A stretch of DNA of 64,000 nt from Clostridium muellerianum (GCF_012926525.1 NZ_JABBNI010000022.1:1-64000), one strand, 5' to 3'. Shown: positions 25,299 through 36,831, numbered from the stretch's first letter. The notes: generated by a model from the letters alone, not told the origin. Made by a program: numbers and translations.

Positions 25299-26228
25299 TT
25301 ATGCCTCCCTTCTCATTCGTGGATCAATTAACGTGCTAAATATATCAACTATTAAATTGCAAAATACAAACATTACTGCCATAATAAGTACATACGCTTG
25401 TATAATAGGATAATCTCTATTAAATATAGCTGTTACACATAATCTACCTATACCAGGCCATGCAAAAATATTTTCTATTACAAATGTACCAGCTATAAGC
25501 TTTGGAATTGACATACCAAGAGCTATAATTGAAGATTGAAGTGAATTTTTAAATACATGCTTTATAATAGTACTTTCCTTAAGACCTCTAACTCTTGCGT
25601 AGAGGACATAATTTTCCTGCTTATTTTGTATCATGTTATTTCTAATCAATCTTACATAGGTTGAAATATACGTAAGAGCTAGAGTTATTGCCGGAAGAAT
25701 AACAGAATTTATTGTTTTCATTCCACTTGTAGGGAAAATATCTAATTTAACTGAAAACATCCATATTAAAAGAAGTCCCACCCAAAAACTTGGCATGGCA
25801 GTACCTAAAAATACCAATCCTCTTACTATTTTATCTGCAATACTATTTTCATAAACAGCACAGAGTACTCCCAATAACACACTAAATAAGACAGTAGTCA
25901 CTAAAGCTACTGCTGCTAAATAAAGGGTAGCTGGAAGTGCCTCCTTAATTTCTCCTATAACTGGTTTATTATTTACATAACTTTGTCCTAAATCACCTTT
26001 AATACTTTTTCCTAACCATATTGTATATCTTTCAAAGAAAGGTTTATCCAAACCTAATTGTTCTCTCATTTCATGAACTGCTTCATGTGTTGGTACTATT
26101 TCATTTGCTCTAAGAGCAACCTCTGCAGGATCACTAGGACTAAGATTAATTATTATAAATGATAGAAATGAAATTCCAATCAATATAGGTATTACACTCA
26201 GTATCCTTTTCCTTATATAACTTTTCAT
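25299..26228 (-). CDS. nikB: Nickel-type ABC transporter permease NikB
   Basis: A 309-residue permease of the DppB/NikB group: an N-terminal helix RILSVIPILIGISFLSFII, the periplasm-facing loop with RANEIVPTHEAVHEMREQLG, the LGKSIKGDLGQSYVNNKPV motif, and the EAA loop RVRGLKESTIIKHVFKNSL. The C terminus ends in the usual ISTLIDPRMRRE-like phrase (FSTLIDPRMR). It is separated from nikA by an 89-nt gap with a stem-loop, which may lower expression of the membrane part relative to the binding protein. Confidence 0.88.
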   Translation of the reverse strand: MKSYIRKRILSVIPILIGISFLSFIIINLSPSDPAEVALRANEIVPTHEAVHEMREQLGLDKPFFERYTIWLGKSIKGDLGQSYVNNKPVIGEIKEALPATLYLAAVALVTTVLFSVLLGVLCAVYENSIADKIVRGLVFLGTAMPSFWVGLLLIWMFSVKLDIFPTSGMKTINSVILPAITLALTYISTYVRLIRNNMIQNKQENYVLYARVRGLKESTIIKHVFKNSLQSSIIALGMSIPKLIAGTFVIENIFAWPGIGRLCVTAIFNRDYPIIQAYVLIMAVMFVFCNLIVDIFSTLIDPRMRREA

Positions 26229-26258
26229 TTTATATCTCCTAAAACTTAATAGAAAGGG

Positions 26259-26304
26259 GCCGCCACAATAAAAATAAACATTACAGTTTTCTTAATGTGA
26301 CAGC
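26259..26304 (-). promoter_or_regulatory. Stem-loop between nikA and nikB
   Basis: On the minus strand GCTGTCACA and TGTGGCGGC pair over nine positions, counting two G-U pairs, around an AT-rich loop. Such intercistronic stems commonly protect the upstream message or partly stop transcription, which would favour excess binding protein over permease. Confidence 0.45.
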
Positions 26305-26317
26305 TCCTTTGCTTCAT

Positions 26318-27907
26318 CTACTTTTCAAAATACATTTTTTCAAATGGTATTTCGTATTGAGATTCATTAAAGCCAACTCCCTTTAGCCCCTTAACACATA
26401 CTACTTTTGTTCTGGAGTAACTAATTGGAATATATATGCACTGATCATTTACATATGTTAAAACCTCTTTATACATTTGCTTACGAGTATTTTCATTTGG
26501 CTCAGTCATAATAGATGTAATAGTTTGATCAAGCCACTTCTTTTTCTCTAAACCTGATTGTGCCTGACAATCACCATGCGCTGGTTGACGCCAAGAAGAG
26601 AAATATGATTGTGGATCATATGGAGTTCCCCAAGAAAGTGAGTATTGAAGATCAAATTCTCCTGTTCTTTGACGATCAAGGAAAGCTTGTTTTTCTTCTC
26701 CTGTAACTTTAAGACTAACACCTACTGCTTTAAAATCATTTTGTACAGCTTCACTAATAGTACGTTCCTGTGCATTATTGGAATTAAAGTAAAGTGTAAT
26801 CTCACATTTCTTACCATCTTTATATCTATATCCATCGCTGCCCATTTTCCATCCAGCTTCTTCTAAAAGACTTTTTGCTTTATTCACATCATATGAGAAT
26901 GTTCTCAAATCTATATCGCAGTATTTTACAGATTTTGACATAAGTGTGTCTGCCACTGATTCTGAACCATTTAAAATACCACCTGTAATAGCCTTTTTAT
27001 TAACTGCATATTGCATTGCCTCTCTAAACTTTAAATCACCAGTAATTTCTTTACGTGAATTTAAAAGGATTGCTCTAGATGCAATTGGTTTACTAAGTAC
27101 AGTAGTATATTTGCCTGCTTTTTGTAATTCTTTAAAGGAATCAAGGTCAATCATATCTCCATCCGAACCAAACAACATATCAATTTCACCTTTTTGTAGT
27201 CCTAATAATATTGTCTGTTGGTCAGGCATAACCTTCCATTCTACAGAATTTACCTTTGGTTTTTCTCCCCAATAATTTTTATTTGCTGTAAACACTGCAT
27301 ATTGATTATTTTTATGTTCTGAAAGTACCCATGGACCTGTTCCAGCATATCCACTTACTCCATTTTTTGTACCACCATTAACAAAACATTTAGGTGAAAT
27401 AAATCTAAATGGACGTGTAAGTCCAAGTTCTACAAGGGTTGGATAATATGGATGTTTTAAGACTAACTTATATGTATTTTCATCAACTACCTCATTACTT
27501 TTAATTTCATTTACAAGATCAAGCCATGCATGACGCTGAATATTTGCAATAACAGCATCCATATTTAATTTAACAGCCTTTGCATTAAAAGGTTCTCCAT
27601 CTGTAAATTTTACACCTTTTCTTAAATGAAAGGTATACTCAAGCCCATCCTTAGATACATCCCAGCTTTCTGCAAGACAAGGTTTTACCCCTTTTTCAGT
27701 ATTGATTACCAAGGATTCAAAGACCATATTTTGAGCAGCCATTTCACCTGAGTAAAGGTGAGGATTAATGTCTCTAATGTCCTTTGTGCTTGCATAAACT
27801 ATTTTGTCCTTTTTACTTGTCTGCGAAGTCTCTTTACTGCTTGTACATCCTGCAGCAAGGCACATCATTGAACTTAGTACAATTGCCATGATTCTTTTAA
27901 ACTTCAT
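26318..27907 (-). CDS. nikA: Nickel-binding lipoprotein NikA
   Basis: A 529-residue family 5 solute-binding protein with a lipoprotein signal ending at [10 protein letters not shown] (lipidated Cys about residue 21). The alignment with E. coli NikA, from memory, is close throughout: [66 protein letters not shown], and [20 protein letters not shown]. The last stretch keeps the histidine that in E. coli NikA contacts the nickel complex. It therefore probably captures nickel, perhaps as a histidine or small metallophore chelate. Uptake would supply CO dehydrogenase, hydrogenase or the lactate racemase at 43.6 kb. A related opine-metallophore receptor (CntA type) is the main alternative. Confidence 0.88.
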   Translation of the reverse strand: MKFKRIMAIVLSSMMCLAAGCTSSKETSQTSKKDKIVYASTKDIRDINPHLYSGEMAAQNMVFESLVINTEKGVKPCLAESWDVSKDGLEYTFHLRKGVKFTDGEPFNAKAVKLNMDAVIANIQRHAWLDLVNEIKSNEVVDENTYKLVLKHPYYPTLVELGLTRPFRFISPKCFVNGGTKNGVSGYAGTGPWVLSEHKNNQYAVFTANKNYWGEKPKVNSVEWKVMPDQQTILLGLQKGEIDMLFGSDGDMIDLDSFKELQKAGKYTTVLSKPIASRAILLNSRKEITGDLKFREAMQYAVNKKAITGGILNGSESVADTLMSKSVKYCDIDLRTFSYDVNKAKSLLEEAGWKMGSDGYRYKDGKKCEITLYFNSNNAQERTISEAVQNDFKAVGVSLKVTGEEKQAFLDRQRTGEFDLQYSLSWGTPYDPQSYFSSWRQPAHGDCQAQSGLEKKKWLDQTITSIMTEPNENTRKQMYKEVLTYVNDQCIYIPISYSRTKVVCVKGLKGVGFNESQYEIPFEKMYFEK

Positions 27908-28314
27908 TAGTTAATTCCTCCAAATTTACAAATTTATTTTTTCTACTACTTCAATGTTCAAAATTTTGCTAACATCATTATACATAACCGTTATTATTAT
28001 TCCACTTTCCCTTTTTATACAAATTATTTAATAATATATCTTAAGTTGCTATTTAGTCATCTTTCACCTTCTGCTCTTTTTAAAACATTTTATAGTACTA
28101 GAATTAAGTATAAAATATTAATGACATAACAACTGCCACAAAATAGAACACTTAATATACAAAAACTTCAAATCATACTATACTTATTTCTATTAATTTT
28201 TGCAATAAGATCCATATTTTTTTATTCATAATAAATTTTGACAATGTATTTATACAGCAAATTTCATGCCAATCATAATTAACCGACATTTTTACAAAAA
28301 AAAAGAAAAAAATC
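27908..28314. other. Regulatory gap upstream of nikA
   Basis: No gene. On the minus strand a TATAAT (27978-27983) lies about 70 nt before the nikA start and is a likely -10 element, though I see no convincing -35. The short palindrome ATAACGGTTAT lies next to it. I found no clear NikR-type GTATGA/TCATAC site and no NiCo riboswitch. Confidence 0.35.
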
Positions 28315-28346
28315 CTCAAAATGATATAAACTAGTACCATTTTGAG
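28315..28346 (-). terminator. Terminator of the phosphoesterase gene
   Basis: CTCAAAATG pairs with CATTTTGAG; on the minus strand it is followed by a T-rich run. It lies 11 nt beyond the stop of the gene at 28357. Confidence 0.8.
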
Positions 28347-28356
28347 AATTTCTTTT

Positions 28357-29355
28357 TCATTTTGAAACTATTTTATTACCAGTATCAATTTCTTTTGAAA
28401 ATATCCATGTTTTTTTAGCAAAATCCCTTCCTTTAACTACTACTTTATCTCCATGTACTTCCACATATAAGCCCTGACTTTCATTATAAATCCTTTTTAA
28501 TCTATAACCTTCTTCTGGCAGTATTGCATAATGTACAGCTCCTGTATGAACTGTAGCAAAAGGCTGATCTGTTCTTACATTATCTACCCCTAACAAAACA
28601 TGCGTGTGGGATGTAAATAAAATAACTTCAGGATACTCTGATAAAATTTTACTAAGTTCCTCTCTTTGCTCTATTCCAATCCATCCCTCTATGCTAGTTT
28701 CTAAATGCTGATGTAAAAATACAAAAATAGGTTTACCTTTTTTATGCTTTTCAGCTAATTTTAACTGCAGCCATTCTAATTGATTTTCTGATAAAAAAGC
28801 ATTCACTGATGATCCTGGCTTCCTCGTATTTCCAGATTCTGATCCTAATGATATAAAATGATACCCTTTAATCCATTTATCATGATATATAGAGTTTTCA
28901 CCTGCAAAATCTAAATACATATTTTTAAGTCTTTCAACATCCTCTAAATTATTTTTACCTCTCGCATAATCAAAATACTCATGATTACCAATGTTTTTAA
29001 TTATAATTTTAGGAAGTATATCTTTCTTATTATCTAAAGTATTTTTAAGTGCATCATACTGACTTTTTAATCCTTGATCCACATTATCTCCGTTGAATAT
29101 CAAGGCATCCATATTAGCATTTATGGTATGCAAATCACCAATTGCATTTTTTAGTTTATATATATTGCCATGTACATCTCCCAAAACTGAAAAATTAAGT
29201 TCTTCCTTCTTTGGAACTGCTTCTTTATTTGTGCTACTTACAACTTTTTTAGAATTATGAACTACTTTATTGCTAATTTTATTTTTATATACCGTCCAAG
29301 AAATAACTAAAATTATTACTATTAATATTAGTCCAGTTATTTTTAATTTCTTCAT
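28357..29355 (-). CDS. Membrane-tethered calcineurin-like metallophosphoesterase
   Basis: A 332-residue protein with an N-terminal hydrophobic anchor (about 5-23) and a Ser/Lys-rich linker, placing the enzyme outside the membrane. The metal-binding motifs of the family are present in order: GDVHGN, FNGDNVD, IGNHEYFD, FVFLHQHLE and SHTHVLLG. The product of a two-metal site is hydrolysis of a phosphoester; the substrate is unknown. It is monocistronic, with a terminator on one side and a repeat element on the other. Confidence 0.82.
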   Translation of the reverse strand: MKKLKITGLILIVIILVISWTVYKNKISNKVVHNSKKVVSSTNKEAVPKKEELNFSVLGDVHGNIYKLKNAIGDLHTINANMDALIFNGDNVDQGLKSQYDALKNTLDNKKDILPKIIIKNIGNHEYFDYARGKNNLEDVERLKNMYLDFAGENSIYHDKWIKGYHFISLGSESGNTRKPGSSVNAFLSENQLEWLQLKLAEKHKKGKPIFVFLHQHLETSIEGWIGIEQREELSKILSEYPEVILFTSHTHVLLGVDNVRTDQPFATVHTGAVHYAILPEEGYRLKRIYNESQGLYVEVHGDKVVVKGRDFAKKTWIFSKEIDTGNKIVSK

Positions 29356-29487
29356 ATTATTTAAATCACCTATTACTTATAAAATTTATTGATATTATAA
29401 TATCACATTATACAACTCAAAACCATGTTTTCTTCTTATATGACATTTTTTATAACTTTATATTTTAAATAATCTCTAATTTACTTT

Positions 29488-29646
29488 AGGCATATGAAAG
29501 AAAATAGCAAGTCAAAGATGTTAGTATATTTTGCGATGGACAAGGAAACAGGTTCTGCTGATAGTTGTTCTATCAAAGGGTTCTGTTGACGCAGTATGAC
29601 GCAAAATATACTAACATACTGACTTGTTATTTTTTTGAATATGCCT
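29488..29646. repeat. 159-nt palindromic element, copy A
   Basis: Starts AGGCATATG and ends ATATGCCT. The arms pair over about 45 nt with a conserved AAAG/ACT internal loop, and an inner GATAG-TTGTT-CTATC hairpin sits at the tip. The same 159 nt recur at 59111 and 61271. Each copy is flanked by TTA on both sides, as a 3-nt target duplication would be. Confidence 0.85.
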
Positions 29647-29689
29647 TATAGAATAAAGGCGACATAAATAGGCTGCCACCTAAATGCCC

Positions 29690-30148
29690 TTAGCCATCTA
29701 CTGCATTACTATACTTAACTGGATATAATGCTTTCTTTTTTCTTATTACTGTCTTAAACTTCCAGCCATTCTCTTTAGCTGTATACTTGAAGATCCTAAT
29801 TATATCACTTAAATCAAAACTGTATTCATAAGCTTTACCCTCATCATCATATTGAATCCCTTTAACTATTCTACAAACTGCAGTACCGCACTGAAAGGAA
29901 GCCTCATTTTCAAATGCAAAAGAAAGCCCCCAACTACTTTCCTTTGCCATCTCCCATACCAAAACCGTACTTACTTCTTCATTAAAGTATGCACAAACGT
30001 GATAGTCTATCTTTTCATTACCAATCTTCCACAAATTATTTACAAACTCACAATTTATAGATATATCAGTTTCTTCCCCCAACGAATATTTTATTCCCAG
30101 CTTATTTAACTTTGATGTAACGCTTGAAATTAGTATTTGCTTATCCAT
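29690..30148 (-). CDS. Hypothetical protein, 152 residues
   Basis: I do not recognise a family. The protein is soluble, with no signal peptide, and has an alpha/beta pattern with aromatic stretches such as WKIGNEKIDYHVCAYF, ESSWGLSFAFENE and YEYSFDLSDIIRIFK. I start it at the ATG of MDKQILIS, which AGGGGG precedes by eight nt; the open frame extends 12 codons further. It stands alone between a palindromic repeat and the chemosensory operon, with its own leader of about 165 nt. It is probably a real gene given its clean ribosome site and biased codon use. Confidence 0.65.
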   Translation of the reverse strand: MDKQILISSVTSKLNKLGIKYSLGEETDISINCEFVNNLWKIGNEKIDYHVCAYFNEEVSTVLVWEMAKESSWGLSFAFENEASFQCGTAVCRIVKGIQYDDEGKAYEYSFDLSDIIRIFKYTAKENGWKFKTVIRKKKALYPVKYSNAVDG

Positions 30149-30316
30149 TAAAATTCCCCCTATTAGGTAATACTGCAATTTCAACTAAGCAAAACGTTTA
30201 CCCATCTTAATTTTAGCACATGCAGTATTAATTTAAAAGCAAATATTTTCAAAATTTTCTGATTATTTTTTCTATATCTTTCCTCACATAATAATTTTAA
30301 TTAAGTAAGCTGTGAA

Positions 30317-30670
30317 TTACAGCTTACTTAAGGTCTTAATTACATGTTCTTCTTTAAAAGGTTTAACTATAAAACTTTTTGCACCAACTATAATAGCTTT
30401 TTTTACCCATGATTCCTGACCTACAGCAGAAATCATAACCACTTTGCAATTAGGATCCATTTTTCTAATTGCAGATAGCGCTTCTACACCATCCATTTTA
30501 GGCATAGTAATATCCATTGTTACTATTTCTGGATTTAATATTTTATATTTATTTACAGCATCAAATCCATCCTCAGCTTCTCCAACTATTTCATATCCAT
30601 TATTTTCAAGCATTGTTCTAAGCGCTGCTCTCATAAATAATGCATCATCAACAATTAAAACCTTTTTCAT
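30317..30670 (-). CDS. CheY-like single-domain response regulator
   Basis: A 117-residue receiver domain: acidic pair in VLIVDDALFMR, phosphoacceptor Asp in IVTMDITMPKMDG, the Ser/Thr switch in VVMISAVGQ and the conserved Lys in FIVKPF. All signalling residues are intact and there is no output domain. The sequence is close to that of chemotaxis CheY/TlpB-type regulators. I start it at MKKVLIV because AGAGGTGG precedes that ATG; a GTG three codons earlier overlaps the site. It is the last gene of a four-gene operon with an MCP and a hybrid kinase. Confidence 0.88.
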   Translation of the reverse strand: MKKVLIVDDALFMRAALRTMLENNGYEIVGEAEDGFDAVNKYKILNPEIVTMDITMPKMDGVEALSAIRKMDPNCKVVMISAVGQESWVKKAIIVGAKSFIVKPFKEEHVIKTLSKL

Positions 30671-30685
30671 AAAAACCACCTCTTA

Positions 30686-31081
30686 TTATGATATTATTTC
30701 TAGCTTTTTCATTACTTCAATTAACTTATTTATATCTATAGGCTTTGCAGCATATGCTTCACAACCTAATTCAAAAGCTTCATGAACACATTCAGTGTCC
30801 ATAAGAGCTGTTGTCATTATTACTTTTGCTCTTTTTTCAGGAACAATCATTCTATATTCCTCAAATTCTTTAATTGCCTTAAGCACCTTTATACCATCAA
30901 CTTTAGGCATCATTATATCAAGACAAATAAGATTATATGGATTATTCTCCTTAGCAGCTAACAAATAAGCATCTAAAGCTTCTATGCCATCTACTACAAT
31001 ATCACATTCTCCATATTGTGAAAGAAACTTTAGCAAAAATCTTCTACTTGTCAAATCATCTTCTGCAATTAATATTCTCAT
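30686..31081 (-). CDS. Single-domain response regulator
   Basis: A 131-residue stand-alone receiver: MRILIAEDDLTSRRFL, phosphoacceptor in LICLDIMMPKVDGI, switch residue in VIMTTAL and Lys in YAAKPI. The loop before alpha 3 is longer than in CheY (FEEYRMIVPEKRAK). It is 29 nt downstream of the hybrid kinase gene and 15 nt before the CheY-like gene, so it could be a phosphate sink or a second output of that kinase. No DNA-binding part. Confidence 0.88.
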   Translation of the reverse strand: MRILIAEDDLTSRRFLLKFLSQYGECDIVVDGIEALDAYLLAAKENNPYNLICLDIMMPKVDGIKVLKAIKEFEEYRMIVPEKRAKVIMTTALMDTECVHEAFELGCEAYAAKPIDINKLIEVMKKLEIIS

Positions 31082-31110
31082 ACCCTTATCCCCCTAATTG
31101 TATTTTATTT

Positions 31111-33444
31111 TTAAATATCTAAAATTGACTTCTTAAGAATCTCAAATTCCTCAATTACTTTTTTAGCATAATCAACAGCCTCATTTAAATTACCTCGTCT
31201 TGCAGAAAGTTCTACTTTAAAAGAAATATCCTTTAATTCATCTATGTTAATTTCATTAGATAAGTTTTTTATTTTATTAGCCAATCTTTCAATAAACACT
31301 AACTGCTTTTCCTGTAAAGACCTATCGAGTTTATCTATAGCATAAGATAATTCTTCCATCACCTTTGGTTTTTCTTTATTAAGAATTTTATTTTCATCAT
31401 TAAAAAATCCAACTTCACCATTTTTGCCAAATCTTATGTTAAAATTTTTTAAATCTTCTTCCTTGCTGAATGCAGTATGTGCTTCAATTACAGTGAACAA
31501 TTTATCCATCTTTACAGGCTTAGGTATATAATCATCCATGCCATTTGACAAAAATTTTTCTCTATCTCCTTTTAAAGCATATGCAGTAATAGCTATGATT
31601 GGTATATGTTTGTCCTTTTCTTTTATTATTTTCGCAGCTTCAATGCCATTCATAATTGGCATTTGAATATCCATAAGTATCACATCATACTTATCACTTT
31701 TATACATACTTACTGCTTCTTCTCCATTATTGGCAATATCGATAGAATATCCTCTTTCCTTAATCATACGGCTTATAACCTGTTGGTTTAACTTATCATC
31801 TTCTGCTAATAATATATTTAAATTCTTAGTTACTTCATTTACCTTAAAGTTATGCTTGCTATTTACTTTCAACCCTTTGCCGATTTTAAAGGTTAAAACA
31901 AAATAAAAGTCGCTTCCTTTTCCAAGCTTACTTTTAACTAATAAATTACCGCCCATTATTTCTGTAAGCTGCTTAGATATAGCAAGCCCTAATCCAGAAC
32001 CACCAACTGTTCTTGTAGATGAACTATCAACCTGACTAAAACTTTTAAATATGGTATGGATATTTTCTTCTGATATTCCAATTCCCGTATCAGACACACT
32101 AAATTTTAATTGAACATATTCACTATTAGTTTCTATACTCTTTACATTTAATGAAATTTCACCATATTCTGTAAACTTAATTGCATTACTAATCAAATTA
32201 TTTAATACCTGCTTAAGTCTATTTGGATCTCCTTTAAGAAACTGTGGTATAGTAGAAGAAAGTGTATAATTTAGTTCAATTCCTTTTGCAACCGCACTTG
32301 AACAATGGGCTTTTATTATTTCTTCTACAAGACTTTTAATATCAAAATCAATGCTTTCTATAACTAATTTTCCAGCTTCCATCTTTGAAAAATCTAATAT
32401 ATCATTAATAACTTTTAATAATGAATTTGCGCAGGATTTGGCTGTCATTAAGTTCTCTTTTTGTTCAGAATTTAAATCAGTAAGTAAAGTTAAATCTACC
32501 ATACCAACAACTCCATTAAGAGGTGTTCTAATTTCATGACTCATGTTTGCTAAGAATTCACTCTTAGCTTTACTAGCTGCTTCCGCCTGTTCCTTTGCTC
32601 TTCTAAGCTCCATTTCCTTATTTTTTCTATCTCTTATATCTGTCGAAACAATAACAACAAACTTTTTTTCACCAAAATATACAGGAGTTACACTTAACTT
32701 AAGCCATAATTCAATTTCTTTACTATTTATTATAGCTTTATTATTGTACTCCAAATTTGTACCACAATCAGATTTTTTAGCCAGTGATATTGCTTGTCTT
32801 AAGCTACATTCTTTACATTTTTCTCCAAAGCCACAGCCTCTTTCATCATCAAAACTATTTTTACAACAGAAACCACTTCCAATAGTCTTTCCAATAACCT
32901 GGGTTTTTTTAATATTTAAAAAGTTTGATACAGAATTATTTATTGAATAAATAACTCCACTTTCATCAAGTATTACTACTCCTACAGGCACAGAATCAAA
33001 CAGTCTCTTAAAACTATGTTCCTTATTTATTAATTCTAATTCAACACTTCTAATCCTTGTAATATCACGAAAAACTACAACTATCCCAATAAAATCCCCA
33101 TAGTCATCTATTATAGGAGAACTACTAGCTGAAACATACTTTTTTTTATTATCTTTTGTAATAAGACCAGAGTTCTTCTTAAGTCCAATGGACTTTTGTA
33201 ATTTAACTACATTATCAATTGGACTTTTAATCTTTTCACCTGTATTAATATCTATTAAAGGGAAAACAATATTAAAATCTTGATTTTCTGCTTCCTTTGA
33301 TGACCAACCTGTTATTCCTTCTGCTGCGGAATTCAAGAACATAATTTTTTGGTTCATGTCAACAATAATAACTCCATCAGCTATACAGGATAAGGTGTTA
33401 ATAAAAAACGCATTACCATCATTTAAAATTTGTTTTCTAATCAT
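31111..33444 (-). CDS. Hybrid sensor histidine kinase (PAS-PAS-HisKA-HATPase-REC)
   Basis: A 777-residue soluble kinase. PAS 1 (about 12-130), PAS 2 (about 143-275) with a cysteine cluster (C193, C194, C204, C210, C213), HisKA with phosphoacceptor His303 in [12 protein letters not shown], HATPase (about 370-525; [26 protein letters not shown]), and a receiver (about 545-665; [25 protein letters not shown]). The last 85 residues resemble an Hpt domain, but the site of the histidine is occupied by Asn723 (LANKIKNLS), so it cannot be phosphorylated there. With no membrane segment, it probably senses a cytoplasmic signal, possibly redox or metal through the cysteines, or gets input from the MCP encoded 3 nt upstream. 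It is co-transcribed with that MCP and two receivers. Confidence 0.88.
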   Translation of the reverse strand: MIRKQILNDGNAFFINTLSCIADGVIIVDMNQKIMFLNSAAEGITGWSSKEAENQDFNIVFPLIDINTGEKIKSPIDNVVKLQKSIGLKKNSGLITKDNKKKYVSASSSPIIDDYGDFIGIVVVFRDITRIRSVELELINKEHSFKRLFDSVPVGVVILDESGVIYSINNSVSNFLNIKKTQVIGKTIGSGFCCKNSFDDERGCGFGEKCKECSLRQAISLAKKSDCGTNLEYNNKAIINSKEIELWLKLSVTPVYFGEKKFVVIVSTDIRDRKNKEMELRRAKEQAEAASKAKSEFLANMSHEIRTPLNGVVGMVDLTLLTDLNSEQKENLMTAKSCANSLLKVINDILDFSKMEAGKLVIESIDFDIKSLVEEIIKAHCSSAVAKGIELNYTLSSTIPQFLKGDPNRLKQVLNNLISNAIKFTEYGEISLNVKSIETNSEYVQLKFSVSDTGIGISEENIHTIFKSFSQVDSSSTRTVGGSGLGLAISKQLTEIMGGNLLVKSKLGKGSDFYFVLTFKIGKGLKVNSKHNFKVNEVTKNLNILLAEDDKLNQQVISRMIKERGYSIDIANNGEEAVSMYKSDKYDVILMDIQMPIMNGIEAAKIIKEKDKHIPIIAITAYALKGDREKFLSNGMDDYIPKPVKMDKLFTVIEAHTAFSKEEDLKNFNIRFGKNGEVGFFNDENKILNKEKPKVMEELSYAIDKLDRSLQEKQLVFIERLANKIKNLSNEINIDELKDISFKVELSARRGNLNEAVDYAKKVIEEFEILKKSILDI

Positions 33445-33447
33445 CTT

Positions 33448-35124
33448 TTATAACTCCAACTCTTCATCATTTAAAACAATTTTAGGTAAATTTTTTTTAT
33501 TGTACTTACCATTTTTCTTTCCAAAAAACTTTGATTCCTCAGAAGCTAATTCTTGTGATGTTTCATAATAATTACTAACTTTCTTCAATTTAAATCTTTC
33601 TACTTCTGATTTTAGCATTTCGGCTTGACCATAAAGTTCTTCACTTGCTGCTGCAATTTCTTCAGAAGTTGCAGAATTTGTTTGAACAACGTTAGATACC
33701 TGCATGATTCCCTGATTAATCTGCTCAATTCCTAATGCCTGTTCATTTGATGCCTCAGCTATGTTTTTTACAAGATCTGCCACATCAGTAACATCTTTAA
33801 CAATAGCACTCAATGCAGCTGCCGTTTTATCTGCTATTTTTGTACCATCTTCAACCTTTTTAATAGAACCTTCAATCATATTTGTTGTTTCCTTAGCTGC
33901 ATTAGCTGATCTTTCAGCCAAATTTCTTACTTCTTCTGCAACTACTGCAAAACCTTTTCCATGCTGACCTGCTCTTGCTGCCTCCACAGCTGCATTAAGC
34001 GCAAGTATATTAGTTTGAAATGCAATTTCATCTATAACTTTAATAATTTTTGAAATATTTCCAGATGACTCGTTAATTTCTTCCATAGATTTTAACATTT
34101 CCATCATGTGTTCATTGCCCTTAATAGCATTTTCTTTTGTATTGTTAGCAAGTTCATTAGCCTTGCTGGCGCCATTACTATTTTCATTTGTTTGGGATGC
34201 TATTTCTTCTATAGAAGCAGTCAATTGTTCAATTGAACTAGCTTGTTCCGTACTACCTTGGGAAAGAGCAATGCTTGAATCTGACGCCTGTTTCGCCCCT
34301 GATGCTACCTCTTTTGCAGCTGAATTTATGTTTCTAAGTGCATCATTCATATTAGAGGACATTTTCATAAAAGCGCCTGCTAGTATTCCTATTTCATCTG
34401 TAGTATCCACATTTATTGATACATCTAAATTACCTCCAGCTATCTTATTAGCTGCCTTAACGATCTCATTTAAAGGTTTGCTTATCATACCAGCAAATAT
34501 TAATCCTATACTTACTGCAAGTATAGCTCCAACAATTATCACCATAACCATAAGCATAGATTGACTTTTATAGCTTGAAATATTTTTTGTATTTTTTGTT
34601 TCTGCGTCTTTCTTATTCAAATTTACCAACTGCTGAACTGATTGATCACTTTTTTCCCTTAGGGCTGCAAGCTGATTTATTTTAGCAGTGGCTTCCAAAT
34701 AATTGCCTGATTTTATTAAGCTTAAGTGTTCATTTAACATTTCCTTATATGTATCAAAATTACTTTTTGAAGAATTAAATAAACTTCTTTCCTCCTGAGA
34801 TTGAATAGTTAATTCATAATCTTTCTGTATTTGGCTACATTCTTCTAATAATTTTTCGATTTCAGTTACTCTTTGCGAAAGCTTAGAAGTATCTTTTTCA
34901 TATAACATTAATAAATAGTCTGATCGAATAGCAAATAAATCCTTCTGTATATTTTGAATACTTTCGATCTCCAGCAAATTATTTTTATACATGTCCTGAT
35001 TCCTATTATTCATGTTGTTCATGTTATTAATGCCAATGATTCCAACAATTAAAATAAAACTTACAAGCGTGGTGAAGTATAAAATAATCTTCATTTTAAT
35101 TTTTAAATTAGAAAACCATTTCAT
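33448..35124 (-). CDS. Methyl-accepting chemotaxis protein
   Basis: A 558-residue transmembrane chemoreceptor. TM1 is at about 12-33, followed by a four-helix-bundle sensor (about 35-185), TM2 (about 190-212), HAMP (about 213-265) and the signalling coiled coil with the conserved tip [24 protein letters not shown] 30-residue tail ends in NDEELEL and carries no NWETF-type CheR pentapeptide. It is the first gene of an operon with a hybrid kinase and two receivers, but without CheA or CheW, so it either feeds the main chemotaxis array or works with this kinase. The ligand is unknown. Confidence 0.9.
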   Translation of the reverse strand: MKWFSNLKIKMKIILYFTTLVSFILIVGIIGINNMNNMNNRNQDMYKNNLLEIESIQNIQKDLFAIRSDYLLMLYEKDTSKLSQRVTEIEKLLEECSQIQKDYELTIQSQEERSLFNSSKSNFDTYKEMLNEHLSLIKSGNYLEATAKINQLAALREKSDQSVQQLVNLNKKDAETKNTKNISSYKSQSMLMVMVIIVGAILAVSIGLIFAGMISKPLNEIVKAANKIAGGNLDVSINVDTTDEIGILAGAFMKMSSNMNDALRNINSAAKEVASGAKQASDSSIALSQGSTEQASSIEQLTASIEEIASQTNENSNGASKANELANNTKENAIKGNEHMMEMLKSMEEINESSGNISKIIKVIDEIAFQTNILALNAAVEAARAGQHGKGFAVVAEEVRNLAERSANAAKETTNMIEGSIKKVEDGTKIADKTAAALSAIVKDVTDVADLVKNIAEASNEQALGIEQINQGIMQVSNVVQTNSATSEEIAAASEELYGQAEMLKSEVERFKLKKVSNYYETSQELASEESKFFGKKNGKYNKKNLPKIVLNDEELEL

Positions 35125-35741
35125 TTTTTATCCTCCTTATTGTTAAATGTAATACAATGTTTACTGCAAATTTATTAAATTAACAAAATATTTAAAAGCT
35201 GCGTTAGACTTGTACAATTTTTACTTTGTAATGCATTACATTTTCACCTACTAGCTTCATAATACTATGAAAAATCTTTAAATAACGTAACTACTGAAGT
35301 GCCCTCTTCTTGACTCATTTTCTTAAAAATCCCTATCTAGCATATCCTAGATAATTACCTATATATTTAGATGTGATGCGGTTATATTTATTTTGAAGTG
35401 AACATTTCTTATTTTCTTTCAATTATACTATGCAAGGAATATGTTGTCAATTTATGACGTTATATATTGTAATTTTGTATTTTCAGTCAAATTAAAACTA
35501 TTTATTATAAAATTAAATTAAAATTAACAATTGAAATGATATTGTATATCAATATATACATCCATATATTGATACTAAATTAGTATTAAGTTATACTATA
35601 TTTAAAATTTCTTGTTATTAGCAATAAAAAATATATTATAAATAGGTAACAATTAAATTTTTAAACTTTACACATTATAATAACAATTGTTTTTTGCTTA
35701 AATTATAAAATTTAACTTTAATATAGTAGGAGGTTTTTATA
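35125..35741. other. Divergent intergenic region between the MCP and galE
   Basis: 617 nt of very AT-rich DNA between divergent genes, so it must hold both promoters. A small palindrome ATCTAG-CATATC-CTAGAT lies near 35334-35351. I see no riboswitch or gene. Confidence 0.4.
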
Positions 35742-36728
35742 ATGAAAATATTAGTTTGTGGTGGTGCTGGCTATATAGGCAGCCACATGGTAGCTTATTT
35801 ATTAGAAAATGGTCATGATGTTATAGTACTTGATAATCTTCAAACAGGACATAAAGATTCACTGTTAGGCGGAAAGCTTTATATTGGTAATTTAAAGGAT
35901 AATGAAATTTTAGATAAAGTTTTTACTGAAAATAAAATTGATGCTGTCATAGATTTTGCAGCAAATTCTCTAGTTGGCGAAAGTGTAGAAAACCCACTAA
36001 AATACTTTGATAATAATATTGGTTCTACTATAAAACTTTTAGAAGCTATGAATAAGTATAATGTTAAATACATTGTATTTTCATCTACTGCAGCAACTTA
36101 TGGTGAACCTGAAAATATACCTATATTAGAACAGGATAAAACTTTTCCAACAAACCCCTATGGTGAATCAAAGCTTGCAGTAGAAAAAATACTAAAATGG
36201 TGTGATAGAGCTTATGGCATAAAATACACGGCATTAAGATATTTCAATGCCTGCGGTGCTCATATAAATGGAAAAATTGGGGAAGACCATAGACCAGAAA
36301 GCCATCTTATTCCTATAATATTACAAGCTGCCTTAGGTAAAAGAGAAAAAATAATGATTTTTGGAGACGATTATAATACTGAGGATGGTACTTGTGTACG
36401 AGATTATGTTCATGTATCTGATCTTGCTTCTGCTCACCTATTAGCTTTAGAGAGACTTAGAAATGGAGGAGAAAGTAAAATTTATAACTTAGGTAATGGA
36501 AAAGGTTTCTCTGTTAAAGAAGTTGTAGATGTAGCAAGAATGGTAACAGGCATAAACATTAAAGCAGAAATTGCTGAAAGACGTGCTGGAGACCCTGCTA
36601 CTTTAATTGCCTCTTCTGAAAAAGCAATTAAAGAACTAGGTTGGAAACCTAAATTTAATTCTCTTGAAACAATAATAGAAACTGCCTGGAATTGGCATAA
36701 AAATCATTTAAATGGTTATGAAAAATAA
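35742..36728 (+). CDS. galE: UDP-glucose 4-epimerase
   Basis: A 328-residue NAD-dependent short-chain epimerase that interconverts UDP-glucose and UDP-galactose. It has the NAD-binding [10 protein letters not shown] (residues 7-16), VLDNLQTGH, the [14 protein letters not shown] segment, catalytic Ser/Thr region [12 protein letters not shown], YxxxK in [11 protein letters not shown], and the substrate loop RYFNACGA. The length is typical. AGGAGG precedes the ATG. It appears monocistronic; no Leloir pathway genes lie beside it, so it may serve surface polysaccharide synthesis. Confidence 0.95.
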   Translation: MKILVCGGAGYIGSHMVAYLLENGHDVIVLDNLQTGHKDSLLGGKLYIGNLKDNEILDKVFTENKIDAVIDFAANSLVGESVENPLKYFDNNIGSTIKLLEAMNKYNVKYIVFSSTAATYGEPENIPILEQDKTFPTNPYGESKLAVEKILKWCDRAYGIKYTALRYFNACGAHINGKIGEDHRPESHLIPIILQAALGKREKIMIFGDDYNTEDGTCVRDYVHVSDLASAHLLALERLRNGGESKIYNLGNGKGFSVKEVVDVARMVTGINIKAEIAERRAGDPATLIASSEKAIKELGWKPKFNSLETIIETAWNWHKNHLNGYEK

Positions 36729-36769
36729 CTTTTTATTACATTATTCTTAAATTGTTCACATCCAAATCT

Positions 36770-36831
36770 AATTGTAGAATTAGACTAATTAAAATAAAAC
36801 TCACCCATTTTTGATTAGTCTATCTACAATT
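36770..36831. repeat. Long hairpin downstream of galE
   Basis: AATTGTAGA/TCTACAATT and ATTAGACTAAT/ATTAGTC pair as two stacked stems around a loop of about 20 nt. No T tract follows. It may protect the 3' end of the galE message. Confidence 0.5.

Noticed and set aside
27908-28356. NikR operator or NiCo riboswitch upstream of nikA
   Set aside because: No GTATGA/TCATAC pair at the right spacing and none of the conserved NiCo junction sequence was found.
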